A DNA stretch of 64,000 nucleotides from RHKX01 sp035759925. Its GTDB lineage: Bacteria > Actinomycetota > Thermoleophilia > Solirubrobacterales > 70-9. The notes below the pieces were generated by a model. It ran no database searches. It was given only the letters and a program-made list of their open reading frames with translations, and was not told the DNA's origin. Position numbers and translations under genes: made by a program. Shown here in pieces: positions 24,689 to 35,019 of this stretch. The DNA is taken from assembly GCA_035759925.1 (NCBI GenBank), contig DASTTY010000043.1:16794-80793 (forward strand). Direction: 5' to 3'. Each line of letters begins with the position of its first letter. Position 1 is the first letter of the stretch.

Positions 24689-26188
24689 TTAGCCCGCGGC
24701 GGCGAAGACCGGAGGCGTTCGCTCCGCCCACGGCGCCGCCTTCTCGAGCTGCGCGGCGATCCTGATCAGCAGGTCCTCGCGTCCGAACGGCGCGACGAAC
24801 TGAGCTCCGACCGGCACGCCCTCCTCGGTCCAGTGGAGCGGGACATTGATCCCGGGCTGTCCGGTCAGGTTGAAGAGCGCCGTGAACGCTCCCGAGGGCA
24901 GACAGCGCTGATAGGCGGCGAGGCCCGGCTTCGAGGTGTCGATCTCGCCGAGCTTCGGGGCGACCTCGGCCATGGTCGGGGTCAGCAGCAGGTCGTAGCC
25001 GGACTCGAACCAGCCGGCCACCATCCGCGACAGCATCTGGTGGAGGCCGACGTCGAGCAGATAGCGGGCGCCGTCGCGCTCGTGGCCGATCTGAGCCATG
25101 TCCCAGGTGAGCCGCTCGACGTCGTCGGCGGTGACCGGCCGGCCGACGAGCAGCCCGAGCTGGGTCAGCGTCGCCGCCTGGCCGGCGGCCCAGCGGGTCA
25201 GGAACGTCTCCTCGAGGTCCGGTCCCCCCTCCCCCGTCGGCAGCACATCGGCGATCGAGCCGCCGTCGACGGAGTGGCCGAGGGACTCGCAGAGCTTCGC
25301 GGCGCTCGCAACCGCCTCCCGGCACGGCGCCGCGACCTCGACGCCCTCGATCAGTGCCTCGTCGAGGACACCGATCCGCAGGCCGCCGCTCTCGTCCTCG
25401 AGCTCGTCGGTGTACGGGCGAATCGGCGGCGGGGCAACGTAGGGATCGCCGGGAGCGGGCCCATGTACGGCTTCGAGGAGCCGCGCGGTGTCGCGCACCG
25501 ACCGCGAAACGCAGAGCTCGACCGTCACTCCCGACATCACGTCGCCGACCAGCGGTCCTTCGCTGATCCGCTGCCGCGTCGGCTTCAGCCCGACGAGACC
25601 GCAGTTCGAGGCCGGGATCCGGATCGAGCCGCCGCCGTCGTTGGCGTGCGCCATCGGCACGATCCCGGCGGCGACGGCTGCGCCCGAGCCGCCGCTCGAG
25701 CCGCCGGGCGTCCGGGTGGTATCCCAGGGGTTCTTCGTCGCCCCGTAGGCGGCGGGCTCGGTCGTCGCGACGATCCCCAGCTCCGGCGTGTTCGTCTTAC
25801 CGATCGTGACGAGGCCGGCGGTGCGGAACCGCTCGGCGAGCGTCGTGTCGACCGGCGAGTTGAAGCCGGTCTCCTTGAGCAGCTTCATGCCCAGGTGCAG
25901 CGGCTGCCCGGCGAAGGCCGCGCCGAGGTCCTTGAGCAGGAAGGGAACGCCCTTGAAGGGACCATCGGGGAGCGCGCCGGTCGCCTGCTCGCGGGCCTGC
26001 GACGAGAGGTCGTGGATGATCGCGTTGATCTCCGGGTTGACCCGCTCGGCGCGCTCGATCGCGGCGTCGATCAGCTCCGCCGGCTTCGCCTCGCCGGAGC
26101 TGACCAGCTCCGCCTGGGCGGTGGCGTCCATCCGTGCAAGCTCGTCGCTCAAGGTCGTTCCTTTCCTGGTGGTTTCGGGATCGGCCAT
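24689..26188 (-). CDS. amidase-signature-family amidase
   Basis: A 499-residue amidase with the Ser-cisSer-Lys triad: Lys86 (PFLLKDLG), Ser164/165 (TPGGSSGGSG) and Ser188 (DGGGSIRIPA). This family hydrolyses varied amides, including acylamides, indoleacetamide and 6-aminohexanoate oligomers; it is not GatA by context, since no gatC or gatB is near. Its ATG abuts the dapB stop as TAGATG, and dapA follows 10 bp later. The substrate cannot be inferred. Many actinomycetes carry thyX at this operon position instead. Confidence 0.88.
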   Translation of the reverse strand: MADPETTRKGTTLSDELARMDATAQAELVSSGEAKPAELIDAAIERAERVNPEINAIIHDLSSQAREQATGALPDGPFKGVPFLLKDLGAAFAGQPLHLGMKLLKETGFNSPVDTTLAERFRTAGLVTIGKTNTPELGIVATTEPAAYGATKNPWDTTRTPGGSSGGSGAAVAAGIVPMAHANDGGGSIRIPASNCGLVGLKPTRQRISEGPLVGDVMSGVTVELCVSRSVRDTARLLEAVHGPAPGDPYVAPPPIRPYTDELEDESGGLRIGVLDEALIEGVEVAAPCREAVASAAKLCESLGHSVDGGSIADVLPTGEGGPDLEETFLTRWAAGQAATLTQLGLLVGRPVTADDVERLTWDMAQIGHERDGARYLLDVGLHQMLSRMVAGWFESGYDLLLTPTMAEVAPKLGEIDTSKPGLAAYQRCLPSGAFTALFNLTGQPGINVPLHWTEEGVPVGAQFVAPFGREDLLIRIAAQLEKAAPWAERTPPVFAAAG

Positions 26189-26881
26189 CTAATCCAGCAA
26201 TGCCTCGAGGCCGACGGTGAGCGGCTCCGGAAGCGAGCCGACCCGGCGGCAGGCGAGCACGACGCCGGGCATGAACGAGCTCCGGTCGATCGAGTCGTGG
26301 CGGATCGAGAGCGTCTGTCCCTCGCCACCGAAGATGACCTCCTGGTGGGCGACGAGGCCGGGCAGGCGGATCGAATGGATCGGCTCGTGGACGTTGCCGC
26401 CGGCGGCGCGGATCAGCTCCGCGGTCCGGGCTGCCGTGCCGGACGGCTTGTCGAGCTTGCGATCGTGGTGGAGCTCGATGATCTCGACGTCGGGCATCAG
26501 CGCCGCGGCACGCTGGGAGAGCTCCATGAGCAGGACCGCGCCGATCGCGAAGTTCGGGGCGACGAAGGCGCGGCCCCCCTCCCCCCCGTTCCAGTGTTCG
26601 GCGGCGCACTTGCGGAGCTTGTCGAGATCGAAGCCGGTGGTCCCGATCACGACGCTGACCCCCGCGTGCAGGCACTCGTGGGCGTTCGGGAGCGCCTGAT
26701 CGGGGACGGTGAAGTCGACGACGACGTCGGCGTCGCCGATCACGTCGCCGAGCTCCGTTTCCAGCGCCGGGTCGGCCCTGCCGGTGAGCTCGAGCCCCTC
26801 GGCATCGGCGACGGCGTCGCAGACGGTGGCCCCCATCCGCCCGGCGGCACCCGCGACGGCTACTCGGATCGGTGCGGCCAT
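26189..26881 (-). CDS. dapB: 4-hydroxy-tetrahydrodipicolinate reductase
   Basis: A 230-residue NAD(P)H-dependent reductase giving tetrahydrodipicolinate, the substrate of DapL. The nucleotide-binding motif is VAVAGAAGRMG near 7-17, GTTGFD marks the cofactor loop, and the catalytic segment ELHHDRKLDKPSGTAART is complete. It is a little shorter than the usual 245-270 residues but both domains are recognisable. The start ATG overlaps the stop of the upstream M16 peptidase (TGATG). It sits in the pnp-pepR-dapB-dapA-rnj order conserved in actinomycetes. Confidence 0.95.
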   Translation of the reverse strand: MAAPIRVAVAGAAGRMGATVCDAVADAEGLELTGRADPALETELGDVIGDADVVVDFTVPDQALPNAHECLHAGVSVVIGTTGFDLDKLRKCAAEHWNGGEGGRAFVAPNFAIGAVLLMELSQRAAALMPDVEIIELHHDRKLDKPSGTAARTAELIRAAGGNVHEPIHSIRLPGLVAHQEVIFGGEGQTLSIRHDSIDRSSFMPGVVLACRRVGSLPEPLTVGLEALLD

Positions 26882-28161
26882 CAGCCGGCGAGGGCCGGGC
26901 TGATCGGCGCCACTGCCTTGCGGAAGCAGCCCTCATCGGCGCCGATGCAGGCCGCGGAGATGTTCTCGGCCGCGTAGAGCTCGGCGGCCAGCTCGGAGAC
27001 GTCGTCGATCGTGACGGCGTCGATCTCGGCGATCACCTCATCGATGCCGAGCAGCGGCAGATCGAAGAGGACGGCGTTCGCGTTCCGGCTCATCCTTGCC
27101 GAGGTCGATTCGAGGACGAGCACGGTCCGGCCCTTGACGTGCTCCTTGGCGCGTTCGAGCTCCTCCAACCCGACCGGTCGGGAGCGCAGCGAGTCGAGCT
27201 CGCCGGCGATCACTTCGCAGGCCTCGGCGACGTTGTCCTCGCGGGTCCCGACGTACATCGCGACCGTTCCCTGGTCGGCGAACTGCGAGGAGTACGAGCC
27301 GACCGAGTAGGCGAGGCCGCGCTTCTCGCGGACCTCTCGGAAGAGCCGTGAGGAGCTCGAGCCGCCGAGGATGGTGTCCATCACGTTGAGGACGTAGCGG
27401 CGCTCGTCGGCGCGACTGATCCCAGGCGCCCCGAAGCAGATGTGGTACTGCTCGGTCTCCTTCGGGTAGAAGCGCAGCCTGCCGCCGGCCGCGGGCGCGG
27501 CGCCGTTCGCGGCCGCCACCTCGCCCCGGTTCGGCGCCAGGTAACGATCGGCGAGCTCGACGATCCGCTCGTGCTCGAGGCTGCCGCTCGCCGAGACGAC
27601 GATGTTCGAGCTCACGTAGCGGGCCTCGTGGTAGGCGGCGATCTCGGGGATCGGGATCGATCCGATCACGTCGGCGGTGCCGAGGATCCGCCGTCCGAGC
27701 GGCGCATCGCCGTAGATCGCGTCGGCGAGGACGTCGTGGACCCGGTCGGAGGGCTCGTCCTCGTACATCGCGATCTCCTCGATGACGACCTGCCGCTCCG
27801 AGTCGATGTCGGGGAAGGTCGGCTTCAGGAACATCTCGGCGAGCAGGTCGATCGCCTTCTCGGTGTGCTCGTCGAGGAACCGCGAGTAGAGCTGGGTCGT
27901 CTCCTTGCTGGTCGCCGCGTTCGTCGCGGCGCCGAGCCCGTCGAAGTACTCGGAGATCTCGATCGCCGAGTAGCGCTTCGTCCCCTTGAAGAGGAGGTGC
28001 TCGAGGAAGTGCGAGACGCCTGCCTGTCCCGGCGTCTCGTCACGCGAGCCGGTCCGGACCCATAGCCCGAGGGCGACCGAGCGGACCGACGGCACGGTCT
28101 CGGTGACGACCCTGAGGCCGCCACCGAGCTCGGTCAGCTCGACGCCTTCGGGAAGGGACAC
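26881..28161 (-). CDS. M16-family zinc metallopeptidase (insulinase-like)
   Basis: A 426-residue single-chain M16B peptidase with inverted zinc motif HFLEH at 51-55 and the distal Glu in the following helix (DEHTEKAIDLLAEMF). The second half carries the partner-like domain with KRGLAYSVGSYSS. It corresponds to the pepR/PPR gene found next to pnp in actinomycetes; its substrate is unknown. The start is GTG (28161) with GGGGG upstream, 12 bp after the pnp stop, and its stop overlaps the dapB start. Confidence 0.92.
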   Translation of the reverse strand: MSLPEGVELTELGGGLRVVTETVPSVRSVALGLWVRTGSRDETPGQAGVSHFLEHLLFKGTKRYSAIEISEYFDGLGAATNAATSKETTQLYSRFLDEHTEKAIDLLAEMFLKPTFPDIDSERQVVIEEIAMYEDEPSDRVHDVLADAIYGDAPLGRRILGTADVIGSIPIPEIAAYHEARYVSSNIVVSASGSLEHERIVELADRYLAPNRGEVAAANGAAPAAGGRLRFYPKETEQYHICFGAPGISRADERRYVLNVMDTILGGSSSSRLFREVREKRGLAYSVGSYSSQFADQGTVAMYVGTREDNVAEACEVIAGELDSLRSRPVGLEELERAKEHVKGRTVLVLESTSARMSRNANAVLFDLPLLGIDEVIAEIDAVTIDDVSELAAELYAAENISAACIGADEGCFRKAVAPISPALAG

Positions 28162-28173
28162 CCCCGTCGGCTC

Positions 28174-30429
<2,256 letters not shown>

Positions 30430-30451
30430 GTATTTCGTTGTTCCTTCCGGT

Positions 30452-30505
30452 GGCCGTCGCTTCCGTGATCGGCGCGGGAGAAATGGGACCCGCGAGGTGA
30501 CGGCC
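30452..30505 (-). promoter_or_regulatory. stem-loop in the pnp leader
   Basis: GGCCGTC (30452-30458) pairs with GACGGCC (30499-30505), enclosing CGCGGG/CCCGCG (30473-30478 with 30489-30494). It ends 22 nt before the pnp ATG. PNPase genes in enterobacteria and Streptomyces have such a hairpin, cut by RNase III and used for autoregulation, so the same is inferred here. Confidence 0.5.
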
Positions 30506-30534
30506 GTGTGATTTCGGATTGATTTGCGGGCGAG

Positions 30535-30540
30535 AGGTTA
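30535..30540 (-). promoter_or_regulatory. candidate -10 element for pnp
   Basis: TAACCT on the minus strand followed by CTCGCCC, identical over 13 bp to the region upstream of clpP. It would start an mRNA with a leader of about 100 nt containing the stem-loop. Confidence 0.35.
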
Positions 30541-30575
30541 CAGATGCCGCCGTCCCCTGCCCCCGCGGTCGGCGC

Positions 30576-31088
30576 TCAGCGGGTCGCCAGCCCCCGGAGG
30601 GCGCCCACGAGCTCGCCCGCCAGCGAGGTCCCGGAGGCGAAGCCGGCCGGCGTCGCGGTAACGCCGGCGCTGATCCCGCTCCGGAAGTCGCGCCGCACCC
30701 GCTCGGCCACCGGGTCGCTGCGGCGATCGCGCTGGAAGCGGTCGAGGTCGAGCCCGAGCGCCTCCACGCGCTTCCAGAGGTGTGGGTCGTCGACGTGCGC
30801 CCGGTCGGCGAGCAGCGAGTCCCAGAACTCCCAGAACCCATCCTCGGACTGCATCGCGACCGCCTCCGCCGCGGCGTGCAGGACCGGCGAGCGCGGCCGC
30901 CGGCTCGCGACCGGGAAGTGGCGCACGCAGAGCTGCAGCGGCAGCGCCGCGATCTCCTCCCAGGTACCCGCGCAGCGCGGGCAGGCGAGGTCGAGGTAGA
31001 GGACGACCCCGGGTCCGCGGCCGCGGACGTGATCGTCGGGGCCGGGCGGGGGGACGGCGGCGCTCCCCAGCGAGGAGGTCCCGCCCAT
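30576..31088 (-). CDS. DsbA/thioredoxin-fold protein
   Basis: A 170-residue protein without a signal peptide. The segment GVVLYLDLACPRCAGTWEEI has a CPRC redox motif (Cys36, Cys39) at the expected start of a thioredoxin-fold helix; the all-helical insert and the terminal ISAGVTATPAGF segment with a cis-Pro-like TP match DsbA/2-hydroxychromene-isomerase type folds. It is probably a cytosolic disulfide oxidoreductase. It starts 6 bp after the peroxiredoxin stop, so it may reduce that enzyme; this partnership is inferred from context only. Another similar fold occurs at the C-terminus of NhaA-type fusions. Confidence 0.75.
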   Translation of the reverse strand: MGGTSSLGSAAVPPPGPDDHVRGRGPGVVLYLDLACPRCAGTWEEIAALPLQLCVRHFPVASRRPRSPVLHAAAEAVAMQSEDGFWEFWDSLLADRAHVDDPHLWKRVEALGLDLDRFQRDRRSDPVAERVRRDFRSGISAGVTATPAGFASGTSLAGELVGALRGLATR

Positions 31089-31094
31089 GCCGGG

Positions 31095-31556
31095 TCAGGC
31101 GGGAGCGCCGTCGAGCGCGTCGAAGATCAGGTTGGCGCCGGGGATCTCGAGTGGCGTCGGCGTCGCGAACGACCAGGCGACGGTGCCGTCGCGGCCGATC
31201 AGGACGAGCGAGCGGTTCGAGTGGCCCCAGTCCTCGAGGTAGGCGCCGTAGGCCGCGCAGACGGCTCCCTTCGGGTGGAAGTCGGCGAGCAGCGGGAACG
31301 TCAGCCCGAGCCGCTCGCGGAATGCCGCGTGGCAGGCCGAGGAGTCGACGCTGACGCCGACGAGCGCGGCGTCGCGATCCTCGATCTCCCCGAGGACCTC
31401 CTGGTAGATCGAGAGCTGGTCGCTGCAGACGGCGCTGAAGTCGAGCGGATAGAAGGCGAGGACGAGACGGCGGCCGCCGAAGTCCGCGAGCGTGACCGCA
31501 TTGCCGTCGTGGTCGGCCAACCGGAAGTCAGGGGCGCTGGTGCCGGGCTCGATCAC
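31095..31556 (-). CDS. peroxiredoxin (AhpC/TSA, BCP-like)
   Basis: A 153-residue thiol peroxidase that reduces hydrogen peroxide or organic peroxides. The peroxidatic motif is PLDFSAVC with Cys44 (Ser for the usual Thr), and the conserved Arg lies in SNRSLVLIGRDG. Other cysteines (near 75 and 99) could serve as resolving residues. It follows rpsO by 19 bp and is followed by the CPRC thioredoxin-fold gene, forming a small thiol-redox pair inserted between rpsO and pnp. Confidence 0.9.
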   Translation of the reverse strand: MIEPGTSAPDFRLADHDGNAVTLADFGGRRLVLAFYPLDFSAVCSDQLSIYQEVLGEIEDRDAALVGVSVDSSACHAAFRERLGLTFPLLADFHPKGAVCAAYGAYLEDWGHSNRSLVLIGRDGTVAWSFATPTPLEIPGANLIFDALDGAPA

Positions 31557-31575
31557 GCCGCGGGGCAGCCTCTGC

Positions 31576-31845
31576 TCAGCGGCGCAGGCCGAGCTCGGCG
31601 ACGAGCGAGCGGTAACGCTCGAGGTCGGTGCGCTCGAGGTACCGGAGCAGTCGCCGGCGGCGGCCGACGAGCATCAGCAGCCCGCGGCGGGAGTGGTGGT
31701 CCTTGCTGTGGGCGCGAAGGTGCTCGGTGAGCTCGTTGATCCGCTCCGTCAGCAGCGCCACCTGGACTTCGGTCGATCCGGTGTCGTCGCCGTCGCGGCC
31801 GTACTTGCCGACCAGCTCGGCCTTCTTGTCCTTCGTCAGCGACAT
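31576..31845 (-). CDS. rpsO: 30S ribosomal protein S15
   Basis: An 89-residue S15 with the family signatures TGSTEVQVALLTERINELTEHL and HSRRGLLMLVGRRRRLLRYL. It binds the 16S rRNA central domain and is needed for platform assembly. The ATG at 31845 follows GAGAGAGAC. A TATGCT -10 is 12 nt upstream (31858-31863), so rpsO can start its own transcript independent of ribF. Confidence 0.97.
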   Translation of the reverse strand: MSLTKDKKAELVGKYGRDGDDTGSTEVQVALLTERINELTEHLRAHSKDHHSRRGLLMLVGRRRRLLRYLERTDLERYRSLVAELGLRR

Positions 31846-31857
31846 CAGTCTCTCTCA

Positions 31858-31863
31858 AGCATA
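31858..31863 (-). promoter_or_regulatory. candidate -10 element for rpsO
   Basis: TATGCT on the minus strand ends 12 nt before the rpsO ATG, giving a leader of only a few nucleotides with a partial GAGAGAG ribosome-binding site. Confidence 0.4.
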
Positions 31864-31900
31864 GGGGGTGCCGGAGGCCCGGCGGGGCGCGTTCCGGCGC

Positions 31901-32788
31901 TCAGGGACGCGAGAAGGTAGCACAGACCTCGCGGGCTTCCTCGACGTCTCGATGCATCTGCTCGACCAGCTCGTCGACGTCGTTGAAGCGCTTCTCGCCG
32001 CGCAGCCGCTTCACGAAGGCGACCCGGAGCGGGCGCCCGTAGAGGTCCTCGTCGTGGTCGATTATGTGGGTCTCGATGAGGACGCCGCGACCGCTCTCGA
32101 AGGTCGGGCGGACGCCGACGTTGACGGCGGCCGGGAGGCCGTTCGCGAACGCCGCGTAGATGCCGTAGCCGGGGTGCACGAAGCGCTCGTCGGGGACGAT
32201 GTTCGCGGTCGGGAAGCCGAGTGTGCGCCCGCGGCGATCGCCGGAGACGACTTCGCCCTCGAGCATGAACGGCGCGCCGAGGCAGCGCCTGGCGGTCTCG
32301 AGATCGCCGGCGGCGACGAGCGCGCGGATCCGGGTCGAGGAGACCGTCTCGGAGCCGACCTCGACGAGCGGGACGACCGTCGTCTCGAACTCGGCGCGGG
32401 CCGCGAGCAGCTCCGGGGTTCCCTTCGCCTTCGCCCCGAAACGGAAGTTCTCGCCGACCCGGACCTCGCGGGCGCCGAGCTGCTCGACGAGGACGTGCTC
32501 GCAGAAGTCGTCGGCGGACCGCTGCGAGAACTGCTTGTCGAACGGGATCACGACCAGCTCGCTGACGCCGAGCCCGTCGATCACGTCGCGCTTCACCTCG
32601 AACGGCATGATCAGCTTCGGCGTCGCCTCGGGGCGGATCACCGAGAGCGGATGGGGCTCGAACGTGAGCACCGTGTCGGCGTCGTCGATCACCTTCCGGT
32701 GGCCGACGTGGACGCCGTCGAAGCTGCCGATCGCGACTCTGCGATCGGCGGGCCGGGCGTCGGGAAGGGTGGTGACCTTGATGCTCAT
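31901..32788 (-). CDS. ribF: bifunctional riboflavin kinase/FAD synthetase
   Basis: A 295-residue enzyme converting riboflavin to FMN then FAD. The N-terminal nucleotidyltransferase domain has IGSFDGVHVGH near 23-33 and SSTRIRALV; the C-terminal flavokinase domain has LGFPTANI and the terminal RGEKRFNDVDELVEQM segment. The ATG at 32788 is chosen over an upstream in-frame TTG overlapping truB. It lies between truB and rpsO, a conserved position in actinomycetes. Confidence 0.94.
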   Translation of the reverse strand: MSIKVTTLPDARPADRRVAIGSFDGVHVGHRKVIDDADTVLTFEPHPLSVIRPEATPKLIMPFEVKRDVIDGLGVSELVVIPFDKQFSQRSADDFCEHVLVEQLGAREVRVGENFRFGAKAKGTPELLAARAEFETTVVPLVEVGSETVSSTRIRALVAAGDLETARRCLGAPFMLEGEVVSGDRRGRTLGFPTANIVPDERFVHPGYGIYAAFANGLPAAVNVGVRPTFESGRGVLIETHIIDHDEDLYGRPLRVAFVKRLRGEKRFNDVDELVEQMHRDVEEAREVCATFSRP

Positions 32789-32807
32789 CGGGGCGCGTGC
32801 GGGAGCA

Positions 32808-33638
32808 CTACTCAATCACGGGAAGCACGACCTCTGTCCGCAGCAGGTCCCCGCATGCGCGCGCGATTGCCACCAGCCGGCCCTCGCTGGTCAGCCGCAG
32901 CGGGCCGTCGCCGTGATCCGCATCCGCCGGGACCGGGATCCGGACGCCGTTCTGAACGCGCCGGGCGTCGTCGCCGTCGAGCTCGACGGCGGGGAGGTGA
33001 GCGACCAACCCCTCGACCGGTCGGACCCGCTCCGCGCCCTCCCCCTCCGGCAGCCGCAGCCCACCCACGGCGGTCCGGCGGAGCGCTGAGCAGTAGGCGT
33101 CGTCGAGCGTCTCGATCAGCGTGCGGACGTAGGTGCCGGCCGAGCAGACGACCTCGAAGGTCGCGGTCCCCTCCCCCGTCCCGATCAGCTCGGCCCGCTG
33201 GACCTCGACCTCACGGGCGGGCCGCTCGGCATGCTCGCCCCGGTGCGCCTTCCGGTAGAGGCGCTCGCCGCCGACCCGAACCGCCGAGGTCATCGGCACC
33301 GTCTGGACGATCGCGCCGGTCGGCAGCTCGAGCCGATCCGGGACCCTGCCGGTCTCGGCCAGCTCGCCGTCGGGATCGCCGGTGGTCGAGCGCCACCCCA
33401 GTCGAGCGGTGGCGAGATAGGTCTTCGGCAGCCCGAGGACGTAGCGCTGCAGCCGCGTCGCGGCGCCGAGCAGGATGACCAGCAGGCCGGTCGCGAACGG
33501 ATCGAGCGTCCCGGCGTGCCCGGCCTTGACGCCGAGCTCGCGCCGGTAGCGACGGACGACGTCGTGCGACGTCACCCCGGCCGGCTTGTCGCAGGCGATG
33601 AAGCCGGCGCCGACAGTCGCGACGGCCCGGTCAGGCAA
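32808..33638 (-). CDS. truB: tRNA pseudouridine(55) synthase
   Basis: A 276-residue pseudouridine synthase for U55 of the T loop. The catalytic Asp46 lies in HAGTLDPFATG, preceded by IACDKPAGVTSHDVV and followed by YLATARLGWRSTTGDPDGE. The C-terminal PUA-like part ends the protein. The only in-frame start before the conserved region is TTG (33638), overlapping the nrnA stop, which implies coupled translation. Confidence 0.94.
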   Translation of the reverse strand: MPDRAVATVGAGFIACDKPAGVTSHDVVRRYRRELGVKAGHAGTLDPFATGLLVILLGAATRLQRYVLGLPKTYLATARLGWRSTTGDPDGELAETGRVPDRLELPTGAIVQTVPMTSAVRVGGERLYRKAHRGEHAERPAREVEVQRAELIGTGEGTATFEVVCSAGTYVRTLIETLDDAYCSALRRTAVGGLRLPEGEGAERVRPVEGLVAHLPAVELDGDDARRVQNGVRIPVPADADHGDGPLRLTSEGRLVAIARACGDLLRTEVVLPVIE

Positions 33639-34635
33639 GCCCGGCGCGGGTCTCTTCGCTGAGGAACTCGACGAGCTCGTCGTAGCTGCGATCGGTCGAG
33701 AAGCCGGCGGCCCGCTGGTGCCCGCCGCCGCCCATCTTCCTGGCGATCACCGAAACGTCGACGGAGCCGTCGGTCGAGCGGAGGCTGACCTTGCGCGCTT
33801 CGCGATGACCGTCCGGCTTGTCGCGCACGACCGCCGCCACCGAAGTCCCCTCGATGCCGCGCACGAAGTCGATGATCCCCTCGGTGAGCGTCTCGTCGGC
33901 CCCGGTGGCCGCGTAGTCGGCGGCGGACAGGTAGGTCGTCGAGAGCGCCCCGTCGAGGTGGCGGTCGATCCGCTCGAGCGCCCGGGCGATCAGCTTCAGC
34001 TTCGCCTCCGGCACCCGCTCGTAGAGGCGCCGGAAGGTGCCGTTGACGTCGACTCCGGACTCGATCAGCTCGGCGGCGACGCGGTGGGTGCGGGCATCGG
34101 TGTTCTCGTACATGAACTGACCGGTGTCGGTGATCAGGCCGACGTAGAGCGCCTGCGCGATCGACTCGCTGATCTCGACGCCGAGCCGGCGGCAGATGTC
34201 GAAGACGATCTCCGCGGTCGAGGATGCGCCGACGTCGACCAGGTTGACGTCGGCGAAGCGGGTGTTGTCGTGGTGGTGGTCGATGTTGAGCATCCGCTTG
34301 CCGGAGCGGAGCCAGTCGACCGGCATCCGGTCGATGTTGCCGCAGTCGAGGAAGATCACCGTCCGGTCGGCGAGATCCGCAGGGGCCTCGTGGAAGACCT
34401 CCTGCAGCGGTAGGAAGCGGTACTCGAGCGGCAGCGGGAACTCCTTCTCGGCGAGGAACATCAGCGAGTCCTTGCCGAGCTGCGTCAGCGCTTCCTGGAG
34501 CGCCAGGGTCGAGCCGAGCGCATCGCCGTCGGGTCCCTCGTGGGTGGTGATCAGGAAGCGCTCACTCTCCGCCAGCTCGGCCACGATCGCGTCGGTCGCG
34601 ATCTCGATCTCGGACCTGTCGCCGTTCGAGCTCAC
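33631..34635 (-). CDS. nrnA: bifunctional oligoribonuclease/PAP phosphatase NrnA (DHH/DHHA1)
   Basis: A 334-residue DHH-family phosphoesterase that degrades nanoRNA and can dephosphorylate 3'-phosphoadenosine 5'-phosphate. Metal-binding motifs are THEGPDGDALGSTLAL, FLDCGNIDRMP and NIDHHHDNTRF; the DHHA1 domain has the GGGHQRAAGF motif near the C-terminus. It overlaps rbfA by 4 bp (ATGA) and is followed by truB. It fits with pnp, rnj and rny as the end point of RNA decay. Confidence 0.93.
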   Translation of the reverse strand: MSSNGDRSEIEIATDAIVAELAESERFLITTHEGPDGDALGSTLALQEALTQLGKDSLMFLAEKEFPLPLEYRFLPLQEVFHEAPADLADRTVIFLDCGNIDRMPVDWLRSGKRMLNIDHHHDNTRFADVNLVDVGASSTAEIVFDICRRLGVEISESIAQALYVGLITDTGQFMYENTDARTHRVAAELIESGVDVNGTFRRLYERVPEAKLKLIARALERIDRHLDGALSTTYLSAADYAATGADETLTEGIIDFVRGIEGTSVAAVVRDKPDGHREARKVSLRSTDGSVDVSVIARKMGGGGHQRAAGFSTDRSYDELVEFLSEETRAGLA

Positions 34636-34964
34636 TCGTCCATCATCCTCGTCAACCGGTCGGCACGCTCGACCGACTCGTCGTAGACGAATTGCAGCGC
34701 CGGCGTCCGCTTGAGGCGGAGCTGGCTCGAGATCGCACGCTGGATCACCCCGTGCGCGGCCTGCAGGGCCTCGATCGTCTCCGCCTTCTCGGCGTCGGAG
34801 CCGAGCACGCTGACGTAGACCTGCGCGTTCCGCAGGTCGGGGCTTGTCTGAACTGACGTGACGGTCACGAATCCGATCCGAGGGTCCTGCAACTCACCCC
34901 CGATCGTCGCTCCGATCACCTCGCGAAGCACACCGTCGACGCGTCGCATGCGCGATACGGCCAT
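34632..34964 (-). CDS. rbfA: 30S ribosome-binding factor RbfA
   Basis: A 110-residue KH-like late assembly factor for the 30S subunit. Family segments are RMRRVDGVLREVIG, DPRIGFVTVTSVQTSPDLRNAQVYVSV and LRLKRTPALQFVYDESVERADRL. TATAGT sits 8 nt before the ATG, so it may be transcribed leaderless in addition to any read-through from infB. It is coupled to nrnA by ATGA. Confidence 0.95.
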   Translation of the reverse strand: MAVSRMRRVDGVLREVIGATIGGELQDPRIGFVTVTSVQTSPDLRNAQVYVSVLGSDAEKAETIEALQAAHGVIQRAISSQLRLKRTPALQFVYDESVERADRLTRMMDE

Positions 34965-34972
34965 CGGCGCCG

Positions 34973-34978
34973 ACTATA
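34973..34978 (-). promoter_or_regulatory. -10 element for rbfA (leaderless type)
   Basis: TATAGT on the minus strand, five of six matches to TATAAT, ends 8 nt before the rbfA ATG (34964). Confidence 0.5.
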
Positions 34979-35019
34979 GCCGGGAGCGTTGGTGGGAGCC
35001 GTGCCTGCGGAGGCGGCTG

